Shown in pieces: positions 21,891 to 34,280 of a stretch of DNA of 64,000 nucleotides. Source of the stretch: Nicotiana tabacum (Eukaryota; Streptophyta; Magnoliopsida; Solanales; Solanaceae); the NCBI RefSeq assembly GCF_000715075.1, contig NC_134096.1, positions 39,071,804-39,135,803 of the forward strand, given 5' to 3'. The notes below the pieces were generated by a model. It was not told the origin of the DNA. It searched no databases and saw only the letters and a program-made list of their open reading frames with translations. How positions within the stretch are numbered: position 1 is the first letter of the stretch; each line of letters opens with the position of its first letter. The position numbers and the translations under genes are program-made.

Positions 21891-22749
21891 CCCGACGCCC
21901 GGTGATTAAAAGGTCCCAAAATCGGGAATCATCCCATTTTCCACCATTTTCAAGTTTGAGCTCGGCCTCGAGGCGATTTTCAAGAGGTTTTCCATCCCAA
22001 CTTCATAGGTTAGTAGATTCTAACCCCTTTTCTTACATTTTCATAAACACCCATTGATTTTAACCTTTAATCTATGCTTTTTCATGGTAGAAACTAGGGA
22101 TTTAGGTAGAAATTGGGAATTTAAAAAAATTGAGATTTAGACCTCAAATTAAAGTTGAATTTCGAAACTAATCACATAACCGGGATCGGGGGTGAATGGA
22201 TAATCGGATTTTGGTCTGAATCTCAGGTTTTGACCAAGCAAGCCCGTGGTTGACTTTTTCCAAAAATATTAAAGACTGAATCTTTTCCACACGTGGGTAG
22301 TTTTAAAGCTTATTGCAAATTATTTAAATTATATTTGGTTAGATTTTATTGGTTTGGAGGCTAATTCTGGAGGAAAAGCCGCGGTTGAGCATTGATTTAG
22401 TTGCGGAGTAAGGTAAGTGTCGTGGTTAACATTGACTTGAGGGATTAAGACTTGTTAGTCTATTTGCTATGTATTTTATGTGTGGGAAAAATGTATATGT
22501 GAGGTAACGAGTACTTATGCGTTGTCATTGGGTTAAAGCATGCGGGTGAAACTTGTTTCTTTGTATTTTATTATTTTGTTAATTATGATATCCATGCTTA
22601 GGTTAAATTATTACTTCTTTGATTATTCGTGTCGTAATTATTACTTATTTTGAAGTTGTTGAATATTTTTGGAAGTCGAAGTTTGATATCATGGCACCAT
22701 ATTTGAAGTTAAATTTATTCTCAGCATTGTTTATTAGCCGAATTCATAT

Positions 22750-22872
22750 TATCATTATTATATGGTGAGGAAGAGAGTAAAAGAACGAAGGGTGATGCCG
22801 TGCCATTATATTCATATTATTGCATGGTGAGGACGAGAGTAAAAGCACGAAGGGTGATGCCGTGCCATTTTT
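22750..22872 (+). repeat. 62-bp tandem duplication in LTR B
   Basis: Two copies of GAGAGTAAAAG.ACGAAGGGTG followed by ATGCCGTGCCAT; GGTGAGGAMG starts at 22764 and 22826. AGCACGA and CCGTGC parts could pair. Lies at about 70-75% of the LTR. Confidence 0.8.
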
Positions 22873-23543
22873 ATATCTTTGGTTTGACTGATTTTCCCAA
22901 TTTTGGTGATTTGTTTGGTTATTTCGCGATTTCATACCCGTGGTAGTTGTTATATCTTTCTCTTTTCGCATGTCCCCTCCAAATTTGTACGTTATCATTC
23001 TCTGTTATTATTGCTGCTTTATATACACTTGTACAGGTTTATTTACATAGGTGTATTGTCATAGCCTCGTCACTATCTTGTCGGGGTTAGGCTCGACACT
23101 TACGGAGTACATTGGGCCGGTTGTACTCATACTACACTTCTGCACTTCTTGTGCAGATACTGGTATTGGTCCTAGCGCGCTCAATAGCTTTTTGCTCAGA
23201 TTCAGTCGGAGACTTGAGGTATAACTTTACAATGTTCGCAGCCTTGAAGTCCCCTTTCCAACTATCTTTATTGTTTTATTGAATTTCAAAACAGTTGTAT
23301 TTTGATCAGACCTTATTTGTAGCGCTCTAGATGCTCATGTATTCGTGACTCTAGGTTCTGGGATATGTTTAGATTTCATAGTTCGGTATTATTTTACTCT
23401 ACTTCAGACTTACATTGTTATCATAGTTAATATTTGGTTTTTAACTCTCAAAATCGGTTAATTTATCTGTTTCACGTCGGTTTGCCTAGCAAGTGGATGT
23501 TATGCGCCATCATGATCCCAACGTTGGATTTCTGGTTGTGACA

Positions 23544-23611
23544 GATCATTTTTAGTCGGAAAAGCTCAATTTTCCATTTTGACGGTTAGAATTTAGTCAT
23601 TTTCTAGTAGT
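23544..23611. mobile_element. Possible CACTA-type terminus
   Basis: The stretch ends ATTTTCTAGTAGTG at 23598-23611, the reverse complement of a CACTACTAGAAA terminal repeat, with GACGG-type words before it. The rest of such an element is not seen, so this may be only an end fragment or chance. Confidence 0.35.
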
Positions 23612-24593
23612 GACCCGCCATTCAACGTGGCGTCTACTTCGTTGATACAACCAAAGTAATTGATGTTTCAATGTAGTTTTGGTTTTTGACAGCAAATTTT
23701 GAGTTATATAGCATTGATATTGTTTTGTAGACCCCCAATAATTTAAAGGATGAGGACACTTCTTAGTTAACTTGAGATCAGAACTCCTCGCATACACTCA
23801 AAATATGCATTATGCGATTAATATAAATGCAGGCCAACTGCCCCTTTTTAACTATAACAATTCTTTCTACCCTTTGAATACGTAATTTTATTCTTATAAT
23901 TACCAAAAATTTGGAGTTAAAGTAATAATATGTCACGATAAGCATAAACATAATGATACATACATAAATTAGAAAAGTGTAGTATTTTCTACTGCAGTTC
24001 AACATTATTTTCTTTTCCTAAACACAAAGTTTAGAATGAATTTTTTTTTCAGTTGGTTATTCTTTGAATGTGAGCAAAAGTGAAGAAGAATCCCTCTCTA
24101 GTTTTCGATCCCTTCTTCTCCCAACTAAGTATTCTTATAAAATCTCTCCAAATGACTAATCCTTGAGCGAATCTTCAGTAAAGACAACATGGTTTCATGT
24201 TGTACATACATTTTTTCATTTTTGTGTTTCTTTGACAAAAAGAGAAGTATTCTCTTTTTTATAGTAATTGCTTACACATACAAGTAGGTTCAACATCTCG
24301 ATCACAATTCAAAACCAGTCAAAAGATATCCAAGAACATTATGGAGATATCATTATGTTTGGTGTTTGAATAAATTATTAAGATCCAAGAATTTAGCCTA
24401 GTTTATCTATGAAGGTTCTCTGTTGGAGTAATTGACCCTTCACTTTGAAAGCTTAGGGAAAAAGAAAGAAAAATTTAAGAATACTTCTCATTTCAAATCT
24501 TTGAACAAGTGGCTTTTTGCTTATTTGACCTACCTAAAATTATTGAAGGGAAGATACGATATACGCTGACAATCAAATTATAGTGTCACTAAG
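23612..24593. other. AT-rich sequence, nothing recognised
   Basis: No reading frame with protein-like composition, no repeat shared with the rest of the window, and no RNA gene visible. Confidence 0.6.
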
Positions 24594-24617
24594 TTGGTCA
24601 AATACACCAACAACATT

Positions 24618-24789
24618 GTTGTGAAGTGATAAACACTTATTCATTCTTAACAAATATTTTGTGTTTGAGCCCTAAGTATGACATCGCCTTTGTTAGAGGG
24701 CACTATACCTTGTGAGACTTCTCACGCGAATCCCAGTTAAATCGAACCTCAATATGGGTACCAAACATAGGACGGAAAACCAAATAAAA
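24618..24789 (+). mobile_element. SINE with imperfect 24-bp target duplication
   Basis: A 172-base block between direct repeats of 24 bases (24594-24617 and 24790-24813, four mismatches, both starting TTGGTCAAA). It ends in an A-rich tail (AAAACCAAATAAAA), holds a box-B-like TGTTTGAGCCC near 24664, and has ACGCGAATCCCAGTTAAATC and GGGTACCAAACA words that I recall from short Solanaceae retroposons. No coding potential. Age is considerable given the mismatched duplication. Confidence 0.65.
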
Positions 24790-24813
24790 TTGGTCAAACA
24801 CATTAATAACATT

Positions 24814-26413
24814 AGGTGCCTTGCCTTCTTCCTTTTTATTCATCTATTTTTTATTTTTTTATTCCTTGGTTTGGGGCGGGGGGAAATTATTTTATAGGGT
24901 GGGTAAAGGGACTTGATGATTATTTTTTACTCAATAAGTTCTTATAACTAGGCAAAGACTGATTAATGTTTTTTAAGATTCGAGACAGGTAAAAAGACCC
25001 ATCCAATTTAAGATTGTCCAATCGAAACGTCTCAACTCCATCTAATTACATAGATAGCTTAAAAGCCTACAATGACCAAAAGTAAAATATGTGCGTATAT
25101 ATAATGTCATTTATTTATTCATGAATGACAAATCATCTGATAAACACCCAACTTAGACCAAGATTTAGGAAAGAGAAGAGAATCTTCCAAGTGAAATGAT
25201 TCCAACAAGAATAAAATAAGGGATCAAATCACATCTCATATGAGAATAAAACATTTTCAATTAATTGCTCTATCCTGAGTTAAAAGTAATTATTTTTAAG
25301 TATTTGGTTGGTTAAAACGTCACATGCAATAAGCATCCAACCTTAGCTAATAGTGAGGTTGGCAATCTTCCACTTGAAGATCATGAAGTAATTAACATAT
25401 ATATAAAATGCAGACATAAAATATTACAATAGTTGTTATAAAATATTGCAAGTTCTAATTAGTGTGTTAGTACCTTTCATGACAACATATTTTGGCATAT
25501 TATGCCAAGAACATTTTACTTATAAGGGCTTGCAATGTACTATCCGTTTATTTATTAGTATTCTGCCTTTCTTTCTACTAAAACAATTTCACATGCATCC
25601 CTTACAACTTATCCTAATTGTAAACAACTCCACTCAGAATTTTGATTTATAAAGAAACCCCATATTTTGAAGTTTCTAATCTTACTAAACTCCCCATTGA
25701 CCAAGTTAAAAAATTTACATTGGCTTATTAGTTATATCATCTAAGAAAAATATAGAACAAACTTTCTTGTCAAACTTTCCATCAAAATTTAGCGTGTGAA
25801 ATAAATATGCCAAGACTTCTAAGACAAAGGGCCAAAAAGAAAGAAAAGTACTATAAATAGGTCAATTTTGTTAGCAAGAAGTGTTTCTGTAATTGGAAAC
25901 AATTGAGACAGATTCATACTGGACCATTTGTTCTTTTTGCCATTGTGGGGAAGCACTATAACTTCTTCTTTTTTTGGTGAAGAAAAAAGTCTTATTAATC
26001 ACCAAGAACAAATAAATACAATTTGGTCTCCACTGTAGCTTCCCAATATCTTTTTATTAGTTCACTTACTTTTGGCTATTTTTCCTCACTTAATTATTGA
26101 AGATTACCCTACATGCTTAAGCAAAATAATTGAAAAAATCTTTTTAGGAATTCTTTTTCCAATTACAATTCAGGACTTCCTAGCTAGAAATGTGCAAGAC
26201 AGATAATTATTGGAGCTTCTCCATTGAATTTTAAATGATGACTAAATCAAAATATATCAAATAGGGAGTAAAATAAGTTAAATATTAAGAAAAAGAAAAA
26301 GGGAGAACAAAAGAAAGGAAGGAAAGAATCTCTAAGATCATGCTTACAAAGAGAATATATCCTCTGAAATGAATTGTCTTTCCGTTCGTGTTCACTTATA
26401 TTTCCCTATAACA
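24814..26413. other. AT-rich sequence, nothing recognised
   Basis: Non-coding, AT-rich. No gene, repeat or RNA feature that I can support. Confidence 0.6.
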
Positions 26414-27954
26414 TCATTACTATTATATATAAGAGAGGATAAGCAGGCATGTCATGGTCTGTTGTCTGCTTCATCATAGGGGCATTTTTGACATTTCATG
26501 TGCTGCTGACAGTTCACCCTAATTTGCCACGTAGAAAGCACCGCTTGCAATTTTGTTACATCTCAATTTTATCTCCGCTGCTTTGCTTTGCTCTGCTTCT
26601 GTTTCTTCTTCTCCAGATTTAGTGGTTTCACTTTATGCACTACTTGTTCTTCTTCTGCAAAAAGATCAGATCTTTGGGGTTTTCGTTTGATATTCAATCT
26701 TTTAACTGAGGTAGGGTTCTAATTTGTTCTCTGTTTTTATTAATTCGTTTCATAGATTTTATTTCTCTGAGCCAGAGTAGCACAGATTTTTTAGAATATC
26801 CATAGGCAAAATAGGGGTATCTTATTTGAGAATTAGTAGTAAAGAGATGACCATTGAGGGATGATGAATGGAAAAGGCCGAAATCCGTTAAACAACATCG
26901 ACATGCGCAGGATCGAAAAGAATAAAAGAGAAGTTAGCGAGGAAACAGATAAATTCCACATTAAAAAGTGAAAAAGAAATAGAACCACAAAAAAGTAGAG
27001 TAATTGACCAGAGAGATGAGAGTTCAAACTGTGAAGAAGAAAGGGAATTGCAAAGAGTTCAAACTTTGACAAAATTTATCACTTTTTAGATACACGTATT
27101 GTTATTTTTAACTATTCTTACTTTGAATTTATAAATTAGACGATTTTAGCATCCGAATGATAGGCTCTACCTAATTGCCTTTACCTCAGGTAAAACAAAT
27201 TAACTTTGGGTTTAGCACTTTGCAAATGGCGATACATAGATGCAAAAGCTGACTCAAAAAGAAAAGTTGCAATTAATTATGCCAGGATGCAATGCATGTA
27301 TTTATATTCTGTTTCAAATAATCTTAATCTTAGCAGAGTTACTTAGATATTTCCTGATTTAACATGTTATACGCATATGTGAGGAAAGATTTCCATTTTT
27401 TACATTCTGCATTTGTGACTGAGTTGTAACCAATCATCAGAGACTCCTATACTTCTAAATTGTGTTGTTGAATTGAATGGAAGTTGAAGTACATTGCAGC
27501 ACATACTTGCATTTTTGCTTCTCTACGATATGCATATATTTTCTTGTTGTTTCATATCAAATTACTTTCTTCAGAAAAATGTTTCATGTGAAGTTGTTTT
27601 TACTCATCCTAGGAAGTTTTGTGAATCATAGAGTTAATACAATTTTGTCTATTATGTATTTCACTGGAAAATACCTGAAGCATATCATTTGGTTTCAGTC
27701 CTCTATTCAGAAGTAAGGAATACATATTTGTTTTGTGTTTTTGAGAAAACATTAGGTTAATACATATTTTAAGAACAAAAAGTTGTATTTTTGACCATCT
27801 GGTACAATTCTTCTTCTACGTATTACTTAGAAATGAAAAAAGGCAAAGGTATTTGAGCCTCGTTAGTTCTTTTATTAATCTGACATTATTCGCTCGTGCT
27901 GGCACCTTTGCAGCAAGGTATTTTTGCTTATTCCCTGTGTGCTTTTGTAGGACT

Positions 27955-28600
27955 AATGACTTCTGAACAAAAGAACAAACATGCTTGCTCGGCAAAATCG
28001 GAAGTTGAGATGAAACTTAGGCGACATGAAACATATAGACTAATATCTGCAGAAAAAAAGGAGGCATTGTTACTACAACGATGAACAAAAAGACGAGTAA
28101 AAAACGAGTAGTTTTTCTGGCAATGTTGCTTCTCATGCCGCTACTGAAGCTGCAACTGAGTTTCAGCAACAGAATGTTCCTGTGAGGAGCTCTTCTTCTG
28201 TTTCAACAACAGGTTAGAACACATCCTTTGTTGTTTTACTCTTTGTAGATGTGTCTCATCACGCTCTTTCCATGTGAGCATAATTAAATGATGCTATATG
28301 TGTGTTGTTTTGCCTATTAGCCAACGAGCCTCACGTTGATGCTTCGCCAATTACATTTGACAAGCAAAATAATAGAACTAATCCCTTCTACTCCTTTGAA
28401 GTAGGCAAATATCAAGGATCCAACATTGACTTTTATGTCTACGATACATAACATCTTTATTTATTGCTAATTTATTACTTTTTGGCGTTAGGCTCAACGT
28501 CACGTGCATCTAATGAAAACAATAGTATGAGCTCGAGAATGATTGGAAAAAAAGGTTTGCACCAATTTTTTATTATGATAGTGTTGTATATTACCTAATT
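27955..28600 (+). pseudogene. 5' exons of the Helitron Rep/helicase gene
   Basis: Exon-like pieces before the main frame: MTSEQKNKHACSAKSEVEMK and ...LISAEKKEALLLQR (27955-28083), then a Gln/Ser-rich piece ending TTCAACAACAG|GTTAG (about 28110-28212), and a short Ser/Asn-rich piece near 28495-28552. Charged RR..RLS.EKK text is usual near the N-terminus of plant Helitron proteins. Exon limits are guesses from GT/AG sites; the last intron ends ATATACAG at 28634. Confidence 0.5.
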
Positions 28601-28634
28601 GCAAATATTATACTAATAATACCTAAATATACAG

Positions 28635-31600
28635 GTTATAACTCACAAAAAAAGGGTTGTCCATACGTAGGTCAATTACAATCTGATTATGTTGCCTTGA
28701 AGACTGTTCCTAACTGTAAATTTTGTGGTGCAAAAAGAATTGAATATGAACCACCTGGATTCTGCTGTAACAATGGTTCGATCAAGTTAGTTTCACATGA
28801 AATGCCTGCTGAACTGCAACATTTATATTTAGGAACTACCGAAGAATGTAAACATTTTCGAACATATATTAGAACATACAATAATATGTTTGCATTTACA
28901 TCACTTGGTGTAAATTATGACAGAGAATTAGCAAAAAGAAATCGTGGTATTTATACATTTAGAGTTCAAGGGAAGATGTACCATTTTATAAATGATTTAG
29001 TCCCCCCGAGTGGAATAGCAAGAAATCTACAACTATACTTCTACGACAACGATAACGAATTGGCTAACAGAATGGCTTGCTCAGAAAAAATTCATGAATC
29101 AATAGTAAAAAAACTAATGAATATTCTGAGAATTAATCCATACTCTATTTTCTTAAAATCCCTAATAGATGTTCCAAATCTATCGAACTACAATATTGCA
29201 CTTAAATCTGATTCAGGCTTAGATCAACGTGTATACAATCTTCCTACTACATCAGAAGTTGCAGGAATATGGGTTGAAAAAGAAATCACTGAGCTCAGTT
29301 TTGCACCTCATATCCGAATCTACACTCATAGCAACAGATCTCAAGTAGTGAACTACTATTACGGATGTTATGACCTTTTACAATATCCATTATTATTTCC
29401 ATATGGTCAAAGTGGATGGCATTGTGGCATTAAAAAAATTATACAACCAAAGGTTACTTCTAAACGTCGAGCCTATTGTGAACATGAAGAATTACCAAGT
29501 ATTAGAAATATGTGTTCTGTTGATGGATACCTTCACATGGAAGCTCAAAATCTTGAAAAAGGAAAAAGAAAAAGAGATAATATTTCTATTCGTGAATATT
29601 ACTGTTATAAGTTCCAAATGAGAGAAGATGAAACAAATGAACCTTTGTATTCTGGAAGATTATTTCAGCAATATTCAGTAGCTGAACACATAAAACTTGA
29701 AACACAAAGATTGGACTTCTTTTCATTCAACCCAGATCTCTTTAGAATCGAAATGCTACAAGGACTCATTGATGTTTTAAGACTTGGAGAAAGAGACGCT
29801 TCAAATATAGGAAAGCAAACATTCCTTCCTGTTAGCTTTATAGGAGGACCAAGGGACATGCGTCGGCGTTACATGGATGCTATTTCTTTAGTACAACAAT
29901 TTGGAAAACCTGATCTGTTCATAACGATTACTTGTAATCCATCTTGGCCCGAGGTAAAAGAGCACTTGCTATTAACTGACGAAGCACAAAACAGGCCTGA
30001 TTTAATTAGTCGAGTTTTTAGAGCAAAGATAGAAGAACTAAAAACAGATATATTAAAAAGAAATATCTTTGGAAAAGTTGCAGTTTTTATGTATACTATA
30101 GAATTCCAAAAGCGTGGTTTACCGCATGCTCATTTCCTTATTATACTTACTAATGAATACAAACTACTTACTCCAGAATCTTATGATAATATTGTTCGTG
30201 CTGAGCTACCTGATTCTAACACTGAAGAAACCCTATATAAACTTGTTCTCCAACATATGATACATGGACCTGTGGCAAGTTAAATCCTACAAATTCATGT
30301 ATGCAAAAGAAAAAAGGTTGTTGCAAATTCAAATATCCAAGAAGCTTTGCTGATCAAACTTCAAAAGGAAAAAAATTCTTACCCAATTTATAAAAGGCGA
30401 AACACGGGACTTGTGAAAGTCAAAGATCACTATTTTGATAACTCATGGGTTGTTCCTTATAATCCATTCTTACTTGGGAAATTCAACTATCATATAAATG
30501 TTGAAATTTGTTCAGATATTAAAGATGTTAAATATATTTATAAATACATCTGCAAAGGACATGATAAAATCGCATTTCACATACATGACAATGATGCAAA
30601 TGTTGAAGTAGATGAAATAAAAGAATACCAATCTGCTCGATGGGTATCACCACCTGAAGCTACATGGCGTTTATTTGATTTCCCTATTAATGAAATGACA
30701 CCAGTTGTTTATCATCTTCAGTTACATCTTGAAGGACAACAATTTGTTTCTTTTAGGAGTGCGTCAAGTATAAACTCAATTATGAATAATCCTCTGATTA
30801 GAAAAACAATGTTAACAACATTTTTTACTATGAACAAAACAAATAAAGATGCAATAAAGCTCAATCTACTGTACAAAGAATTTCCACAATATTTTGTATG
30901 GTCAGTACAGTATAAAATGTGGACCCGTCGAATAAAGGGTAATGTCATTGGACGTGTTGTAACATGTCATCCGACGGAAGGTGAAAGATATTATCTGAGA
31001 TTATTATTAATGAATATAAGAGGACCAAAATCCTATGAAGACCTACTAACTGTAAATGAAGTATGTTGCAATACATTTAGAGAATCTGCTCAAAAGAGAG
31101 AATTACTTCATTGTGACAATAATTTAGCTGAATGTATGGTAGAAGCCGAGGGTTATCAAATGCCATGCAGCTTGAGATGCTTGTTTGCTACATTATTAGT
31201 ATATTATGATCCTGCTAATCCAAGAGAATTATGGGAGAAATTCGAGGACTCTATGTCTGAAAACTTCAAAACTTTACCAGACATTGAAACAAAAAGTATT
31301 CGATATAAAGTTTTAGACTGTCTCAATGACATTTTACATTCAATGGGACATAACATTAATGAGTATAAACTTATCCCTGAAAATTTCAACGCTTCAAAGG
31401 CTGCCAAAGAAGCCAAAGAAATATTCTTTGAAAGAAACATAACCGTTACTGAAGAAGAGCTATTATTGCAACAAAAGTTGAACCATGAACAACAAATATC
31501 ATACAATGTGATTATAGACAGAATATCTTTGAACAGAGCAGGAGCTTTTTTTGTTGAGGTCCAGGAGGAACAGGTAAAACATTTTTATATCGTGCCTTAT

Positions 31601-32870
31601 TAGCTACCGTACGATCTAAAGGATTTATTGCTCTAGCAACAGCAACCTCTGGAGTTGCGGCCTCGATTCTTCCAGGTGGCCGTACAGCTCATTCGCGTTT
31701 TAAAATTTCCATTGACATTGATGAAAACTTTAGTTGCAATATTAGCAAACAAAGTTCGCTTGCCTGTTTGATTCGAGATACAAAATTAATTGTATGGGAT
31801 GAAGTATCGATGGCAAAAAAGAAAATGATTGAAACTTTTGATTTACTTTTGAAAGATCTTTTGAATACTAATGTGCTTTTTGGTGGTAAAGTTGTTGTCT
31901 TTGGTGGTGATTTTAGACAAACTCTACCAGTGGTTCGAAACGGAAAAAAGGAAGATTTTATTCATGAAAGTTTATTATATTCTGAGATTTGGCCCCGACT
32001 TGAAAAATTGCTACTATCAGAAAACATGCGTGCAAAAACTGATCCTGTCTATTGTGAATATTTGATGAGAATAGGAAACGGAAAAGAACCTCTTACTTCT
32101 GAAAACAAAATTAAAATTTCAAATTCATTTATTGTTCCTTGTACTACTGAAGAGGAATCTTTGAATGTGTTATTTGAAACAACATTTCCTAATATGCATG
32201 ATTTCTTCTGTGATGCATCTTCTGTGACTTCTCGTGTTATTTTGACGACGAAAAATGATTTTGTGAATGAAATAAATGATATGCTTATAGGCAAATTTCC
32301 AAAAGAAGCTAAAACATTTGTTGCAATTGATGAAACATGTGAATCGAATGATCAAAGTCAGTATGAAGATTTTTTGCATTCTTTAAATCCTGCCGGTTTA
32401 CCTCCTTACAGATTGACTTTGAAAGAAAATTGTCCAATTATATTACTACGAAATTTGAATCCTTGCGAAGGTTTATGCAATGGCACAAGATTGACATGTT
32501 GTGATTTTAAAACTCATGTTATAAGTGCAAAAATTGCAAGCGGTGACTTTAAAAGTACACATGTGTTCATTCCGAGAATACCATTGATGTCATCACAAGA
32601 TGAAAAATTACCTGTACAATTTAAAAGAACACAGTTTCCAGTAAGACTCTGTTTTGCTATGACTATAAATAAAGCACACGGTCAAATATTAGATTTTGTT
32701 GGAATATATTTACGATGTTTTCACATGGTCAGCTTTATGTTGCATTGTCGAGAGCAAAAGCTTCCAATTGTGTCAAGTTATTAATTCGACCCCCAAACCC
32801 AGATAGTGATGACGATCATTCTACATACAACATAGTTTATGATGAAATCATTCAAAAGGCTTTCTTGTGA
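28635..32870 (+). pseudogene. Helitron RepHel (HUH endonuclease and PIF1-like helicase), frameshifted
   Basis: The protein that nicks, unwinds and moves Helitrons. In order: a Cys-rich N-terminal motif (CKFCGAKRIEYEPPGFCC), the Helitron N-terminal domain, then Rep motifs LFITITCNPSWPEV (about 29917), GLPHAHFLI with the HUH histidines (about 30115), and KYIYKYICKGHDK with the catalytic Tyr residues (about 30529). The helicase follows: Walker A GPGGTGKT (31560-31583), IVWDEVSM, FGGDFRQTLPVV, LLSENMRA and TINKAHGQ, ending SRAKASNCVKLLIRPPNPDSDDD and the stop at 32868. Three single-base frameshifts (near 30271, 31557 and 32712) split it into four frames. All catalytic motifs are otherwise intact, so inactivation looks recent compared with the gypsy copies around it. 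Confidence 0.93.
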
Positions 32871-34280
32871 ATCCTTAACATGTTATTTTGTAGCGTTTGC
32901 TGAACTAAACAGAGTTGAACATACATTTTTAGCACAGGAACATCCACCTTGTTTATGGCACATGCACTTCGAAATTCCCAGAATAAATTTGATGCACACA
33001 GTTAAAGTGTATTTTGTCAACTTCTACATCTGATGATAAAAGATAATTTGTTGCTATACATAAATTTGTCAAATAGGCTGTACAACAATGTTTTTTCCCT
33101 CATATATTCACTGCTTTCGAATTGCTTCTAATCAGGTTGCTTGGATCAATGAGCTTGCTTGCCAAGATTTATTTATGCTGTTTTGTTTGGTTTTTGAATG
33201 TAACTATAAGTTATTACCTTAAATATATAGTGCATAATATAAATTTATTCTCCCAAATACTCGCGTGATGTGCATCATTTATCGAAGTCGCAAAATCAAG
33301 TCTTAACACTCAAACCGATCAGATGCAAATGGCTCAGCTTGAAGAAGCAAGAGTTTCATTTTTCTTTGTATAGAAAGGTGATTCTTATTTTGCTGTATAA
33401 TTATTTTGAATTGTCATTTTGCATATAGAAACTATATTTAAAGGTGACATGTTTGTTGAAGAAGCAAGTTCGTTTTACTGTTCTCTGTTGACCAGTATTA
33501 TAAAGTGCATCATGTTCTATTCTCTTTGGATTGTAACCTATGTTAATCAATTTAATAACATCTCAAATGGAGCAGTATCATCATTACAACAAATAAATTA
33601 CCTGTCTCTGTTCATAGATTAGTGTTTAATTTTTATCTTTTTCAGAAGTTATTATATATACACACGTTAATCAGTTTTTGTGTAGAAAAAAGACATATTT
33701 CCTTTTGTCATTTATATAGCAGTTTTCTTGACAAAAGTAGTGATAAAGATAACCAACTTTCCGAATATACATAAACCCAAAGAGAAGAAAAAAGAAGAGG
33801 GGGATGGAAATGATTAATTATCAGCTTGGAATAAGTTCTTACCAAGATTCTTTAAAAGTTCTTGAGACTAATATTCAGCATACCAATGCTCTATAAATTT
33901 CGCTTTTCATCTTTGCTTTCTAAAGACTTAAATTTTTTCGCTTTCTGGGCATCAACTTACCATTACTGCCTTATATTGATATGCTTCCTATTTTCGATAG
34001 CTGCTTTGATAATAAAGACCACGATTCTGCTTTTACGTAATTGGAAGGAGATAACAGTTAGTTAATTTGTTAGGACTTTGTATTATCCTTTTTTAGCTAT
34101 TGATGCTTTAACGTGGCTCTACCACTGCCAAACCAATAATTTGCTGACTTTGGTGTTGGAGGCAAGAGAGCCTATTTTTAGCTTCAGAAATGGTTTAATT
34201 TTTTGTTATTTCTTTAGAAAAAGGTACAGCCCAATTGCTTATTTTTATGGTTCTGTTGAAAAGATAAGATTGTTTTCACT
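32871..34280. other. Helitron downstream sequence, nothing recognised
   Basis: AT-rich non-coding DNA behind the helicase gene. I see no supported gene, repeat or terminus. Confidence 0.5.

Larger units (their letters stand above)
18914..23543 (+). mobile_element. Tekay/Del-type gypsy element B: pol 3' part and 3' LTR
   Basis: A plus-strand gypsy fragment beginning in the RNase H domain, exactly where the inverted LTR ends, running through integrase and a chromodomain-like tail to a polypurine tract and a complete 2695-bp 3' LTR. The 5' half is missing. Confidence 0.87.
20849..23543 (+). repeat. LTR B, 2695 bp
   Basis: Starts TGATGATCCG after the polypurine tract and ends GGTTGTGACA. It contains a CpG-rich cluster (21585-21890), a TATA-like GATTAAAAGG (21904-21913) directly after it, and a 62-bp tandem duplication (22750-22872). 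Its end is related to the LTR end at 56353-56643. Confidence 0.87.
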
